From: Lachnoclostridium phytofermentans | GTDB lineage: Bacteria; Bacillota; Clostridia; Lachnospirales; Lachnospiraceae | Assembly: GCF_000733755.1 (NCBI RefSeq) | Contig: NZ_JPOF01000006.1 | Span: 372,001 to 436,000, forward strand | Direction: 5' to 3' | DNA: 64,000 nt | Made by a program: the position numbers and the translations under genes | Notes under the pieces: model-generated | Seen by the model: the letters and a program-made list of their open reading frames with translations, nothing else | Database searches by the model: none | Told to the model about the DNA's origin: nothing | Part shown: one piece after another, positions 33,338-41,298 of the stretch | Layout of the letters: each line of letters opens with the position of its first letter | How positions within the stretch are numbered: the first letter of the stretch is position 1

Positions 33338-35245
33338 ATGAGAAAAAAATTTTTACAAAAGTCAACAAAGACAATGATAACCTTTGGTTTGGTTGCAATG
33401 TTAACAGCTTCCTCGCTTGCTGGATGCTCTAAGAAAAATCAAGGAGATGCTTCTACTGCCCCAACACCAACCCCAACAGAGGGATCGGTTTCCGATGGAA
33501 CCATTACCTATACCCCAGGTACATACTCTGCTAAAGTAACTGGTATGCATGAGATGACCGTAACTGTGACTGTATCTGAGAATGCAATTACAGATATTCA
33601 GATTGAACATACTGAAACTCCAGGTATTGGTGAACCAGCAGTTCAATCCATTCCTGCCGAAATCATGGAAACACAAGGCCTTGGTGTCGATGTAGTATCT
33701 GGTGCCACTTTAACAAGCAACGCAATTATCGAAGGTGTTGTGGAAAACTTAAAGCAAGCCGGACTATCTGATGCAGACATCAACACATTGCTTGCAATAA
33801 AAAAGGTAGTAGAGAAAGAAGAAGATCAAGAACTTTCTGCTGATGTCGTTGTAATTGGTGCTGGTGGAGCTGGTATGGCTGCTGCAGTAACTGCGAAACA
33901 AGCAGGAAAAAGCGTTATTGTAATAGAAAAGACAAGTAAGATGGGTGGAAACACAATCCTTTCCGGTGGAGCACTGAACGCTGTAGATGAAGGTAGTGAA
34001 ACTGCAATAGCAAATAATGATAGTACTGCTCTTCACTATGAGCAAACCTTTAATGGGGGCGACCAGGAAGGTGATCCTGTTTTAGTTCAAACCCTAATCG
34101 AAAATGCATGGGATGGTGTCGAATGGCTTAAAAGTCTTGGTATGGAATTCCATGAAGGTACCTTTACTGTTACAGGTGGCATGTGGCCACGAGCTCATAA
34201 ACCAGTAGAACCGGAAGGAACTGGATTCTTTAAGACATATCAGAACTTCCTTGACAATAATACCGGAATATCTATGGTATATAACACAACTGCAGAAGAA
34301 CTAATCATGGAAGACAATGTAATTACTGGTGTTATCTGTACTGGTAAGACTGGAAATAAAGTTGTTGTTAAGGCAAATAATGGCGTTATATTAGCAACTG
34401 GCGGCTTTGGTCAAAATGTTGAGATGCGCCAAGAAGCAAATGAAATCCTAAATAAATGGCCTTCCTTAGATGAATCCATTCCAAGCACTAACACAAGCGG
34501 CATCACTGGTGATGGTATTCTAATGGCTGAAAAAATTGGAGCTAATTTAGTTCAGATGGGAAACATTCAGTTACTTCCTCTTGGTGATCCTGAAACAGGA
34601 AGCCTATCTGGCAATATTGAACATGCTGTTGAAAGCCGTATCTTCGTTAACTTAGATGGTAATCGTTTTGTAAACGAAGCTGGCCGTCGCGATGAAATGA
34701 CCCTAGGTTTATTTGATCAAAAAGATACTACAATGTACATCGTAATGGATAGTGATACTTATCCAGAAGGAAAAGAATTAAATAACTTTGGCGAAAGTAT
34801 TGCGGATCTCGTAGCATCTGGTCGTGCTTTAAAAGCGGATACCTTGGAAGAACTTGCTGGTCTGATGGGAGTTCCTGCAGAAAACTTAGTTTCCACTGTA
34901 AAGGAATATAATCGCTATTGTCTTGGCGGTGATTTAGAAGGTCAATCCGACGTATTCGGTCGTGCTTTATTTACAGATACTGATAAAGTAAATAACGGAA
35001 TTAATAACCCTCCTTATTATGCAGCGGTTCGTGTCCCAACCGTTCATCATACAATGGGTGGCGTACAAATTAATGAAAACACAGAAGTACTTGATAAAGA
35101 CGGTAAAGTAATTCCAGGATTGTACGCAGCTGGCGAAGTAACTGGTGGTATCCACGGAAGCAATCGTCTTGGTGGTAATGCATTAACTGATACTGTTGTT
35201 TTCGGACGTATCGCTGGTACCAATGCAGCTAATTTCCAAAAATAA
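33338..35245 (+). CDS. Flavinylated fumarate reductase-like lipoprotein (FMN-binding plus FAD domains)
   Basis: The 635-residue lipoprotein has lipobox LAGC (Cys30). An FMN-binding domain (about 56-142) contains D118-x2-SGAT, where ApbE would attach FMN to Thr124. An FAD-dependent reductase domain of the fumarate/urocanate reductase family follows, with GAGGAGMAAA (174-183), GNRFVNEAGRRDE, VHHTMGGVQIN and AAGEVTGGIHGSNRLGGNA. It should reduce a small organic acceptor on the outer face of the membrane, receiving electrons through FMN. The acceptor (fumarate, urocanate or other) cannot be told by eye. The TetR gene downstream may control it. GGAGG lies 5 bases before the ATG. Confidence 0.87.
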   Translation: MRKKFLQKSTKTMITFGLVAMLTASSLAGCSKKNQGDASTAPTPTPTEGSVSDGTITYTPGTYSAKVTGMHEMTVTVTVSENAITDIQIEHTETPGIGEPAVQSIPAEIMETQGLGVDVVSGATLTSNAIIEGVVENLKQAGLSDADINTLLAIKKVVEKEEDQELSADVVVIGAGGAGMAAAVTAKQAGKSVIVIEKTSKMGGNTILSGGALNAVDEGSETAIANNDSTALHYEQTFNGGDQEGDPVLVQTLIENAWDGVEWLKSLGMEFHEGTFTVTGGMWPRAHKPVEPEGTGFFKTYQNFLDNNTGISMVYNTTAEELIMEDNVITGVICTGKTGNKVVVKANNGVILATGGFGQNVEMRQEANEILNKWPSLDESIPSTNTSGITGDGILMAEKIGANLVQMGNIQLLPLGDPETGSLSGNIEHAVESRIFVNLDGNRFVNEAGRRDEMTLGLFDQKDTTMYIVMDSDTYPEGKELNNFGESIADLVASGRALKADTLEELAGLMGVPAENLVSTVKEYNRYCLGGDLEGQSDVFGRALFTDTDKVNNGINNPPYYAAVRVPTVHHTMGGVQINENTEVLDKDGKVIPGLYAAGEVTGGIHGSNRLGGNALTDTVVFGRIAGTNAANFQK

Positions 35246-35271
35246 TAAAACCCCTCAATAACTTAACTCTT

Positions 35272-35317
35272 AGAGGAGCGAAAGAAGATGTAATTACAAG
35301 TCTTCCACCGCTCCTCT
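35272..35317 (+). terminator. Terminator of the flavoprotein gene
   Basis: AGAGGAGCG pairs with CGCTCCTCT around an inner AAGA/TCTT pairing, 27 bases after the stop, followed by a T-rich stretch. Confidence 0.75.
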
Positions 35318-35501
35318 CTTCTTGCATTTTGACAAAAAAATGTTATTATTATACTATTACAGTTTCAAAGAATACTGTGTATAGCAATTATCAGTGTAGT
35401 ATTGTTCTCGAACTAAGAACTAAGGATAGATACATTTATTTGCACAATATAATGATTCAGCAGGCTGTCTCTTGTCAAAATAAAAGAAAAGGAAAAGTTG
35501 G

Positions 35502-36092
35502 ATGATCATGAACCCTCAGAAAAAATTTGATTTAAGAAAACAAGAATTATTTGCTCAAATTACCGACTTAATTAATGCAGAAGGATATGAAAATATAACA
35601 GTACGTGGACTCTGTCAAAAACTCTCCATATCGACAGGAACCTTTTATCATTATTTTCCTCAAAAAGGCGACTTAGTTTGTGCGCTATTTGCCGATATCG
35701 ATGATTATTTTTTACATGAAGTAACTAGTAAATTTACTGAGGATGAAACGAGTAACATAGTTACTTTTTGCGAACAATATGGAATTTATGTTATTAAAAA
35801 TGGCATTGAAACCTGTCGGTGTATTAGTGTAGCTCCCTTAAAAAATGATTCCCACAATTATCTGGATGAGCAGCGTGGAATTTTTCAGGTATTAGAGCAA
35901 ATTTTAATTCGTGGCGAAGAAAAGAAGCAATTCCATCTCATTCAATCTCCTAAAGAAACTACACGTATGTTAATGGTGCTCCTCCGTGGCTATAGTGCAG
36001 ATTGGGCAAAGCGAGATGGAAACTATGATTTGATTGATAAGTTAAGACAGTTTATCCTACTCTTTCGCATTAGCTTATGTAAAGAGAAATAA
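35502..36092 (+). CDS. TetR-family regulator
   Basis: The 196-residue protein has a TetR helix-turn-helix (about 13-60; ENITVRGLCQKLSISTGTFYHYFPQKGDLV) and an all-helical ligand domain without a recognisable subfamily motif. Two Cys residues at CRC (about 105-107) stand out. AAGG lies 9 bases before the ATG; a second in-frame ATG at 35508 is less well spaced. It follows the flavoprotein gene on the same strand, so that gene is its most likely target, although the tandem direct repeats there are not a typical TetR operator. Confidence 0.82.
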   Translation: MIMNPQKKFDLRKQELFAQITDLINAEGYENITVRGLCQKLSISTGTFYHYFPQKGDLVCALFADIDDYFLHEVTSKFTEDETSNIVTFCEQYGIYVIKNGIETCRCISVAPLKNDSHNYLDEQRGIFQVLEQILIRGEEKKQFHLIQSPKETTRMLMVLLRGYSADWAKRDGNYDLIDKLRQFILLFRISLCKEK

Positions 36093-36183
36093 AATTATAT
36101 CTAACGTAAAGCAGAGTTTATGCCACTATTTATGTTTTAAAGGCTTGTACAATAAAAGACCTTAATAGTGATTTATTCTCAAT

Positions 36184-36223
36184 AAATGGTGGTGAATGCT
36201 TCTTTTGATTCCCCACCATTTTT
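36184..36223 (+). terminator. Terminator of the TetR gene
   Basis: AAATGGTGG pairs with CCACCATTT and is followed by TTTATAT, about 90 bases after the TetR stop. Nothing else is visible up to 36363. Confidence 0.75.
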
Positions 36224-36363
36224 ATATCACCTAATATTTATTTATAGAAAATGATGAAACAAATGAAGAATGCTAATTCAAAATCTATTGTTGCTAATCG
36301 CATTAAATTGTAATCAAATGTAAATTGCTAATCATGCTAGAAACCCTAGCTGACTATTATGAG

Positions 36364-37443
36364 TTATATTTCCTTATTACAACCAGTTAGATTGAGATAA
36401 ATTTGATATCCGATTCGTTCCATATTTTTGCATAAAGCAGGATATGAATAAGTACAATCATTCAAGTTGCGAAAACTCTTTGCTATTTTAGATTCTTCCT
36501 CTAATTCTTCATAGTATAAAAATTGAAATCCATTTTGATCAAAGATTTGCTCTATCATCTCGCTTATATCCATAAGCTCCTCATAAGATTCCAATACTTC
36601 CTCTTGTTCCATAATCTGCTCAAAGATTATCTGTAATTGATAGAGCCATGGAGCTGATTCTTTACAGATTTTCTTCATCTCATTATATCGATGTATGGTT
36701 GCTATTTCTGCTTTTTTCTTCTTTAGTCTTTCTTTTATGTCGTCTTGACTTAACTGAAGTAATCTGGAACGCTCCATTTCAAAATCAATAGAAGAAAGAA
36801 CAAATCTACCAGAGGAATTTAGCAAGAAACCAGCTTCTTTTATTTTACATGCAAATGTTTCTTTTAATAATATTATTAACTCAGGAACAAGAGGTAGTAA
36901 GTCTTTTTTATTCAAAACATAATGACATAACCCTAAAAATCTTTGGATGGAAGGTACGATACTAATCAGTAATTTGTCATAGTTTTCTTCTTGTTTATAT
37001 TCTTCACATTTTTGATATACTTCCATATAATCTTCTACAAGCTTTTGTTTCATAATGAGTTGATTCTCTTTCCTTGCACCATTGCTCCCCGAATATTCTC
37101 TCATAACTCGATCTACATCTTTTTTAGTGCTATCTACATCTCTTATTAGCCTATCTTTTATAATGCTATCGATATCTTTTGTTAGTCTATCTTTTGTTAG
37201 ACTATTTTTTTTAATACTATCTGTATCTTTTGTTAGTCTATCATTAATCAACGATCTATTTACTTCTGGTACTTCTTTCTTCCCCTCCCATATTTTTTGA
37301 AACCAAGAATTATTTTTCATTTTCGCCCCATTTCTATTCTGAAACCGAGAATACTGACTGCTGTAATTATTTTTACGTTTTAAACAAATGTATGCTAAGA
37401 TGGCAAGCAACAATGTTATGATCAATATTATGATCTCTCTCAT
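36364..37443 (-). CDS. Membrane-anchored helical protein with a tandem repeat stalk, function unknown
   Basis: The 359-residue protein has one N-terminal membrane helix (about 3-21), a basic stretch, then repeats of the form DRLTKDxDSIxK (about 66-110). Residues 130-340 are almost all helix. No signal for a known family is visible; an XpaC-like toxin-resistance fold is conceivable but not supported by a motif. The repeats are also seen in DNA (about 37110-37250). GGAGG is only 4 bases from the ATG. The gene is convergent with TetR and has no clear partner. Confidence 0.55.
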   Translation of the reverse strand: MREIIILIITLLLAILAYICLKRKNNYSSQYSRFQNRNGAKMKNNSWFQKIWEGKKEVPEVNRSLINDRLTKDTDSIKKNSLTKDRLTKDIDSIIKDRLIRDVDSTKKDVDRVMREYSGSNGARKENQLIMKQKLVEDYMEVYQKCEEYKQEENYDKLLISIVPSIQRFLGLCHYVLNKKDLLPLVPELIILLKETFACKIKEAGFLLNSSGRFVLSSIDFEMERSRLLQLSQDDIKERLKKKKAEIATIHRYNEMKKICKESAPWLYQLQIIFEQIMEQEEVLESYEELMDISEMIEQIFDQNGFQFLYYEELEEESKIAKSFRNLNDCTYSYPALCKNMERIGYQIYLNLTGCNKEI

Positions 37444-37694
37444 AGCACCTCCAAGGTAAGGAGAAGAAGTTGTCCTTTTTTCTTTCCTTTAACATAACCT
37501 ATTCTATATATATGTGCGGAAAGGAATGGTTCATGCCTAGTTTTCTTCAAAAATGGGAGATTGTTGGTTTATTTCTAAGAGGGGCATGTTAGCACCTCTT
37601 CTTGAAAATGTTACTTATAGTATAATATGTCAATTCATTTTAAATGATAGTAAAAGTTCCGATTTTTGTAGTTAATGTCGATGAGCTTTACAAA

Positions 37695-37730
37695 AATAAT
37701 AGAGCAGGAGGCCTTTCCCGCTCTATTATT
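37695..37730. terminator. Second hairpin behind the TPR gene
   Basis: AATAATAGAGC pairs with GCTCTATTATT, followed on the minus strand by TTTTTGT. It follows the terminator at 37794 and could be a back-up. Confidence 0.6.
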
Positions 37731-37793
37731 ATACAGCAAACTTATGTATTAAAATTACTACAACAATGATAGGCTTGTTATATTAGACTTGTT

Positions 37794-37828
37794 AAAAAAG
37801 GTGTTGCTACAAAATCGTATCAACACCT
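37794..37828 (-). terminator. Terminator of the TPR gene
   Basis: AGGTGTTG pairs with CAACACCT and is followed by six T residues on the minus strand, 9 bases after the stop. Confidence 0.85.
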
Positions 37829-37836
37829 CATTTTCC

Positions 37837-38745
37837 TTAATATATTAATTGTCTAACATCATTATAGATGGTTTCTATTTCATCTCGTAATTTCAATTGT
37901 TCGATACGACATGCCTGATATGCAAAAGCAAACTCTTTTTTTGCTGCCTTTAAAAATGCTTGATGTCCACTTCCACCAGTACCAAATACTTTTGATAACC
38001 CCATCAAGATAAGACCTTGGTTATAATGCCATTTTGCATTATTAAAGTCAAGCTCTAACGCACGATTTGTTAAAATTGAAGCGATACCAAGAAGATTCGG
38101 ATTCTGCTCACGTAACTTCATTAACATATTTCCAGCATAACCATAATAGAGAGCCTTATGAACTTCGGTAGTGGCTGCTTTTAAATAACATTTATAAGCT
38201 TCCATATAATCCTTACGACGGAAATTTAATTCTCCATGATAGAACCACCCAAGTGCTACTTCTCTCTGATCTTTTGAATTAAGTAAGACATCAATTTTAT
38301 CTAGAATAAGCTTCATTGCAAGTTTCTCGTCATCCTTAGCTTTTAAAGCGCATTCATCCATCAATATTTGTAGATTTTTACTTTCTTCATAAATTTCTTT
38401 TGGATTTTCCTCGCTTTGCGGATATAAAAAGCTCACTGCTTTTGGTAGCCTCTCCGTCATCTGCGGGATTCCGAGATTTTCTAATGTTACCATCATCTCT
38501 CTTCCATCTGGATCATATTCATCAAATGGTACCTCTGCTTCTTCCCGTTTTACTATGTCTTCGCAGAAGAGGCGATGATATATTTTATAAGATTCTTCAA
38601 ATCTTCCAAGAAAGAAAAATGCTTTTCCTAAGGTTGATAACACATATGGATTTGCCTCATCCTGAGTCTCTAACAAACGAACTGCTGCCATGTAATCCCC
38701 ACATCGAATTGCTTTGTTCGCTTCTGCCACTATTCCAGCTATCAT
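37837..38745 (-). CDS. TPR-repeat protein, function unknown
   Basis: The 302-residue cytoplasmic protein has TPR-like helix pairs at about 5-65 (YMAAVRLLETQDEANPYVLSTLGKAFFFLGRFEESYKIYHRLF) and 165-290 (ALGWFYHGELNFRRKDYMEAYKCYLKAA, then NAKWHYNQGLILMGLSKVF). No catalytic motif or membrane segment is present. GGAGG is 8 bases before the ATG. Such proteins usually hold partners together. The neighbours give no clue to its role. Confidence 0.7.
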   Translation of the reverse strand: MIAGIVAEANKAIRCGDYMAAVRLLETQDEANPYVLSTLGKAFFFLGRFEESYKIYHRLFCEDIVKREEAEVPFDEYDPDGREMMVTLENLGIPQMTERLPKAVSFLYPQSEENPKEIYEESKNLQILMDECALKAKDDEKLAMKLILDKIDVLLNSKDQREVALGWFYHGELNFRRKDYMEAYKCYLKAATTEVHKALYYGYAGNMLMKLREQNPNLLGIASILTNRALELDFNNAKWHYNQGLILMGLSKVFGTGGSGHQAFLKAAKKEFAFAYQACRIEQLKLRDEIETIYNDVRQLIY

Positions 38746-38888
38746 ATACTAGTCCTCCTTACTGTAATAACCTTATACAATTCAGTTTATAAGGCTACCT
38801 TCCTATTGTACAACGAAATCAGAAAGTTCACAACTAGAGGATGCTATTTTTTATACATTTTTAGGTTATTTTATATTATTTTGAATAG

Positions 38889-39431
38889 TTAATAAAAACC
38901 TGTGTATATACCAAAGTCTTTTTCAAATAATATACGATAGATTTTATAAAAATCACCATCTCGTTGTACGGTAAGTTCTCCCTTATATTCTCGATCTGAT
39001 CCTGCTGACGTTACTGTTTTTACTAGTAATTCATATTCATAGCGCCCTTCTTTTTTCTCTGTCTTTTTGACAATATCAACTTGTGATACCCAAGGGCTAG
39101 AAACTCCAGTAACCCAGTATGGAGTATTCTCTTCAAGCTTGGAAAGATAGTTCTTTTTTAGGGAGTCACTTAAAACAGTATAGAGCATAGCTCCATTTCT
39201 ATTTTTAATACTCTTAATAAACACTTCTACTGCGGCATCAGGAGTGCATACCCCTAACTCTTCTACTGCTTGTAACAATAATTCGGTATGTACTTTATAA
39301 CGATCCACCTCTTCTGCACTTACCGCAATTTTCCCATAGCTGCTATGATCATACAGATGAAACCCTATAGAGATCATTAGTAAGAATAGGATTAGATACA
39401 TCATAGTCTTTGGGGAGTATTTTTTTATCAT
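38889..39431 (-). CDS. Membrane-anchored protein with an NTF2/DUF4829-like domain
   Basis: The frame opens at 39452, but ATG 39431 has GGAGG 5 bases upstream and is preferred (180 residues). One N-terminal helix (about 8-25) is followed by an external domain. Residues about 65-180 (TPDAAVEVFIKSIKNRNGAMLYTVLSDSLKKNY, then VSQVDIVKKTEKKEGRYEYELLVKT) look like an NTF2-type cone. Domains of this kind are common in Clostridia surface lipoproteins with no assigned role. The terminal YKIYRILFEKDFG supports a complete fold. Confidence 0.6.
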   Translation of the reverse strand: MIKKYSPKTMMYLILFLLMISIGFHLYDHSSYGKIAVSAEEVDRYKVHTELLLQAVEELGVCTPDAAVEVFIKSIKNRNGAMLYTVLSDSLKKNYLSKLEENTPYWVTGVSSPWVSQVDIVKKTEKKEGRYEYELLVKTVTSAGSDREYKGELTVQRDGDFYKIYRILFEKDFGIYTGFY

Positions 39432-39675
39432 GAATTCCTCCAAAATCAACAATCTTTTTTATACTATATGTCTTTTTCTAACTATCTAAGCATTTATTTA
39501 GTTCGTTGATTAAAAATAGCATTAACAATAATATTCTTATTTCTTATTTAAATCTATTTATTAATTGAAACAACGAATTTAGCGTGTTATATCTACGCTT
39601 TACTTTAGATTTATGAGGATATCGATACCCCCAGATATTTTTTAATTTCCTACTTGATAATCTTTTATTTTGTGT

Positions 39676-39703
39676 TACTATATTACATTGGTGCGATATA
39701 GTA
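39676..39703. promoter_or_regulatory. Dyad over the MATE promoter
   Basis: TACTATAT-N12-ATATAGTA is a perfect 8-base dyad. A TTGATA about 20 bases upstream and TACTAT in the left arm could be the -35 and -10, so binding would block transcription. Nothing else is evident in 39432-39753. Confidence 0.45.
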
Positions 39704-39753
39704 GTGCTACGTTTTCGCATCCATGACCGACAAATAAAGGGAGAAACTTCGCT

Positions 39754-41136
39754 ATGAAAAAAACAAATGATTTGGGGAAAGATAAGATATCTTCCTTAGT
39801 TTACAAATTAGCAATCCCTACGATGATTGCCCAGTTAGTCAATGTACTCTACAGTATTATTGACCGTATGTATATAGGGAATATCCCGGAAATAGGAGAC
39901 ATTGCGTTAGCGGGTGTTGGGGTATGTGGCCCAATCGTGACCTTACTCTCCTCCTTTGGTACTTTAGTTGGATTAGGTGGTTCTATCCTAATGGCGATGA
40001 AAATGGGAGAACAAAAAAAGAAAGAAGCCGAGCAAATTTTATCGAACAGCTTTTTGATGTTACTTATTGTATCTGGTGCTCTAACTTTTATTTTTTTACT
40101 TTCAAAGGATTTTCTACTCTATCAGTTTGGAGCTAGTGATATTACATTTCCTTACGCTAATACTTATATGACAATCTATACGATTGGTACCTTTTTTGCC
40201 TTACTAAGTATCGGTTTAAATTATTTTATCACCTGTCAAGGTTATTCGATGGTCAGTATGACAACTGTTTTAATTGGTGCAATTAGCAATATTATTTTAG
40301 ATTCCGTATTCGTCTTTGTTCTTCATATGGGAGTTGCTGGTGCTGCGATTGCTACTGTAATTGCACAGTTGTTTTCTTGCCTTTTTGCGTTAACTTTTTT
40401 ATTTCGTAAGCAGGTACCAATTCGCATTACCTTTGGTGGATATTCCATGGCTATCGTTAAGAAGATTATTTCTATTGGCTTATCTCCATTTATCATATTA
40501 GCAACAGATAGCATTATCATCATTATCATGAATGCTGTATTACAGTATTATGGCGGCAAAAGCGAAGGAGATCTATTAATATCTGCTGCAACCATTGTTC
40601 AAAGCTATATGTTATTAATCACTGGCCCAATGATAGGAATCACTGGTGGAACTCAAGCCATTATCTCCTATAATTACGGTGCTGCCCGTGCGGATCGTAT
40701 TAAGCAAGCAGAACGATTGATATTAACACTATGTATCGTTTTTACTTCCATAATGTTTCTAGTTTCCCGCAGTATTCCGCAGTACTTTGTAAAAATTTTC
40801 ACTACCGATACTTCCTTATCACAGACTTCAGTTTGGGGTATCAAAGTATTTACATTAGGCATTATTCCACTTTCTTTTCAATACGCATTAGTAGATGGGC
40901 TCACCGCTTTAGGTCGTACCAAGACTGCTCTTGCCTTATCCTTGTTTCGTAAAAGTTCCTTCGTAGTATATACACTACTATTACCTTCTTTATTTACCGC
41001 AAAAAGTGTATTCTATGCGGAACCACTTTGTGATACGATTAGTGCCATTATCACAACTACTGTGTTTCTAAAAGTGTTTAGTAAGCACTTAGATGCTAGA
41101 TGTAAAAATACGAAATTACAAGGGATAAATTCTTAG
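39754..41136 (+). CDS. MATE-family efflux transporter
   Basis: The 460-residue protein has twelve membrane helices in two halves. It starts with [26 protein letters not shown], the usual NorM/DinF entry, and has the GGTQAIISYNYGAARADRIKQAE segment in the second half. It should export drugs or metabolites by sodium or proton antiport. A GGGAG site is about 10 bases from the ATG. The gene is monocistronic, with its own dyad-covered promoter and a terminator plus repeat element behind it. Confidence 0.9.
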   Translation: MKKTNDLGKDKISSLVYKLAIPTMIAQLVNVLYSIIDRMYIGNIPEIGDIALAGVGVCGPIVTLLSSFGTLVGLGGSILMAMKMGEQKKKEAEQILSNSFLMLLIVSGALTFIFLLSKDFLLYQFGASDITFPYANTYMTIYTIGTFFALLSIGLNYFITCQGYSMVSMTTVLIGAISNIILDSVFVFVLHMGVAGAAIATVIAQLFSCLFALTFLFRKQVPIRITFGGYSMAIVKKIISIGLSPFIILATDSIIIIIMNAVLQYYGGKSEGDLLISAATIVQSYMLLITGPMIGITGGTQAIISYNYGAARADRIKQAERLILTLCIVFTSIMFLVSRSIPQYFVKIFTTDTSLSQTSVWGIKVFTLGIIPLSFQYALVDGLTALGRTKTALALSLFRKSSFVVYTLLLPSLFTAKSVFYAEPLCDTISAIITTTVFLKVFSKHLDARCKNTKLQGINS

Positions 41137-41197
41137 AGGATAACATAAATCAAAGAATATAAAAACACTTAACCAATGCAGAAATCATAATTAATAT

Positions 41198-41249
41198 GCT
41201 CCTTCTTTCCGTTCTTAGTTAAATAAAACTAATTACGGTAGGAAGGAGC
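41198..41249 (+). terminator. Terminator of the MATE gene
   Basis: GCTCCTTC and AGGAAGGAGC close a long stem with an inner TTAGTT/AACTAA pairing, followed by TTTTATT. The dispersed element begins directly after it. Confidence 0.8.
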
Positions 41250-41250
41250 T

Positions 41251-41295
41251 TTTATTCATAACAAGAAAAAGTTCGCGAAGCGTACTTTTTCTTGT
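41251..41295 (+). repeat. Dispersed 45-base palindromic element, copy 2 (inverted)
   Basis: Reverse complement of the form at 25449-25493, with 40 of 45 positions identical. It follows the MATE terminator in the plus direction and ends 3 bases before the stop of the oleate hydratase gene, so it may also serve that gene. Confidence 0.85.
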
Positions 41296-41298
41296 TTC

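Larger units (their letters stand above)
37444..37836. other. Intergenic region with hairpins only
   Basis: The 393-base gap holds a weak hairpin at about 37577-37603 (AAGAGG/CCTCTT), a strong stem at 37695-37730 and the terminator at 37794-37828. A 19-codon frame at 37533 has a ribosome-like site but no further support. No tRNA or conserved RNA was recognised. Confidence 0.5.

Noticed and set aside
35329-35355. TTGACA and TATACT upstream of the TetR gene
   Set aside because: The spacer is only 15 bases and the -35 lies in the tail of the flavoprotein terminator; too weak to list as a promoter.
37533-37592. 19-codon frame with an AAAGGA site whose stop lies in a weak hairpin
   Set aside because: It is short, has no recognisable family, and nothing besides the ribosome-like site supports it; could be tested by ribosome profiling.
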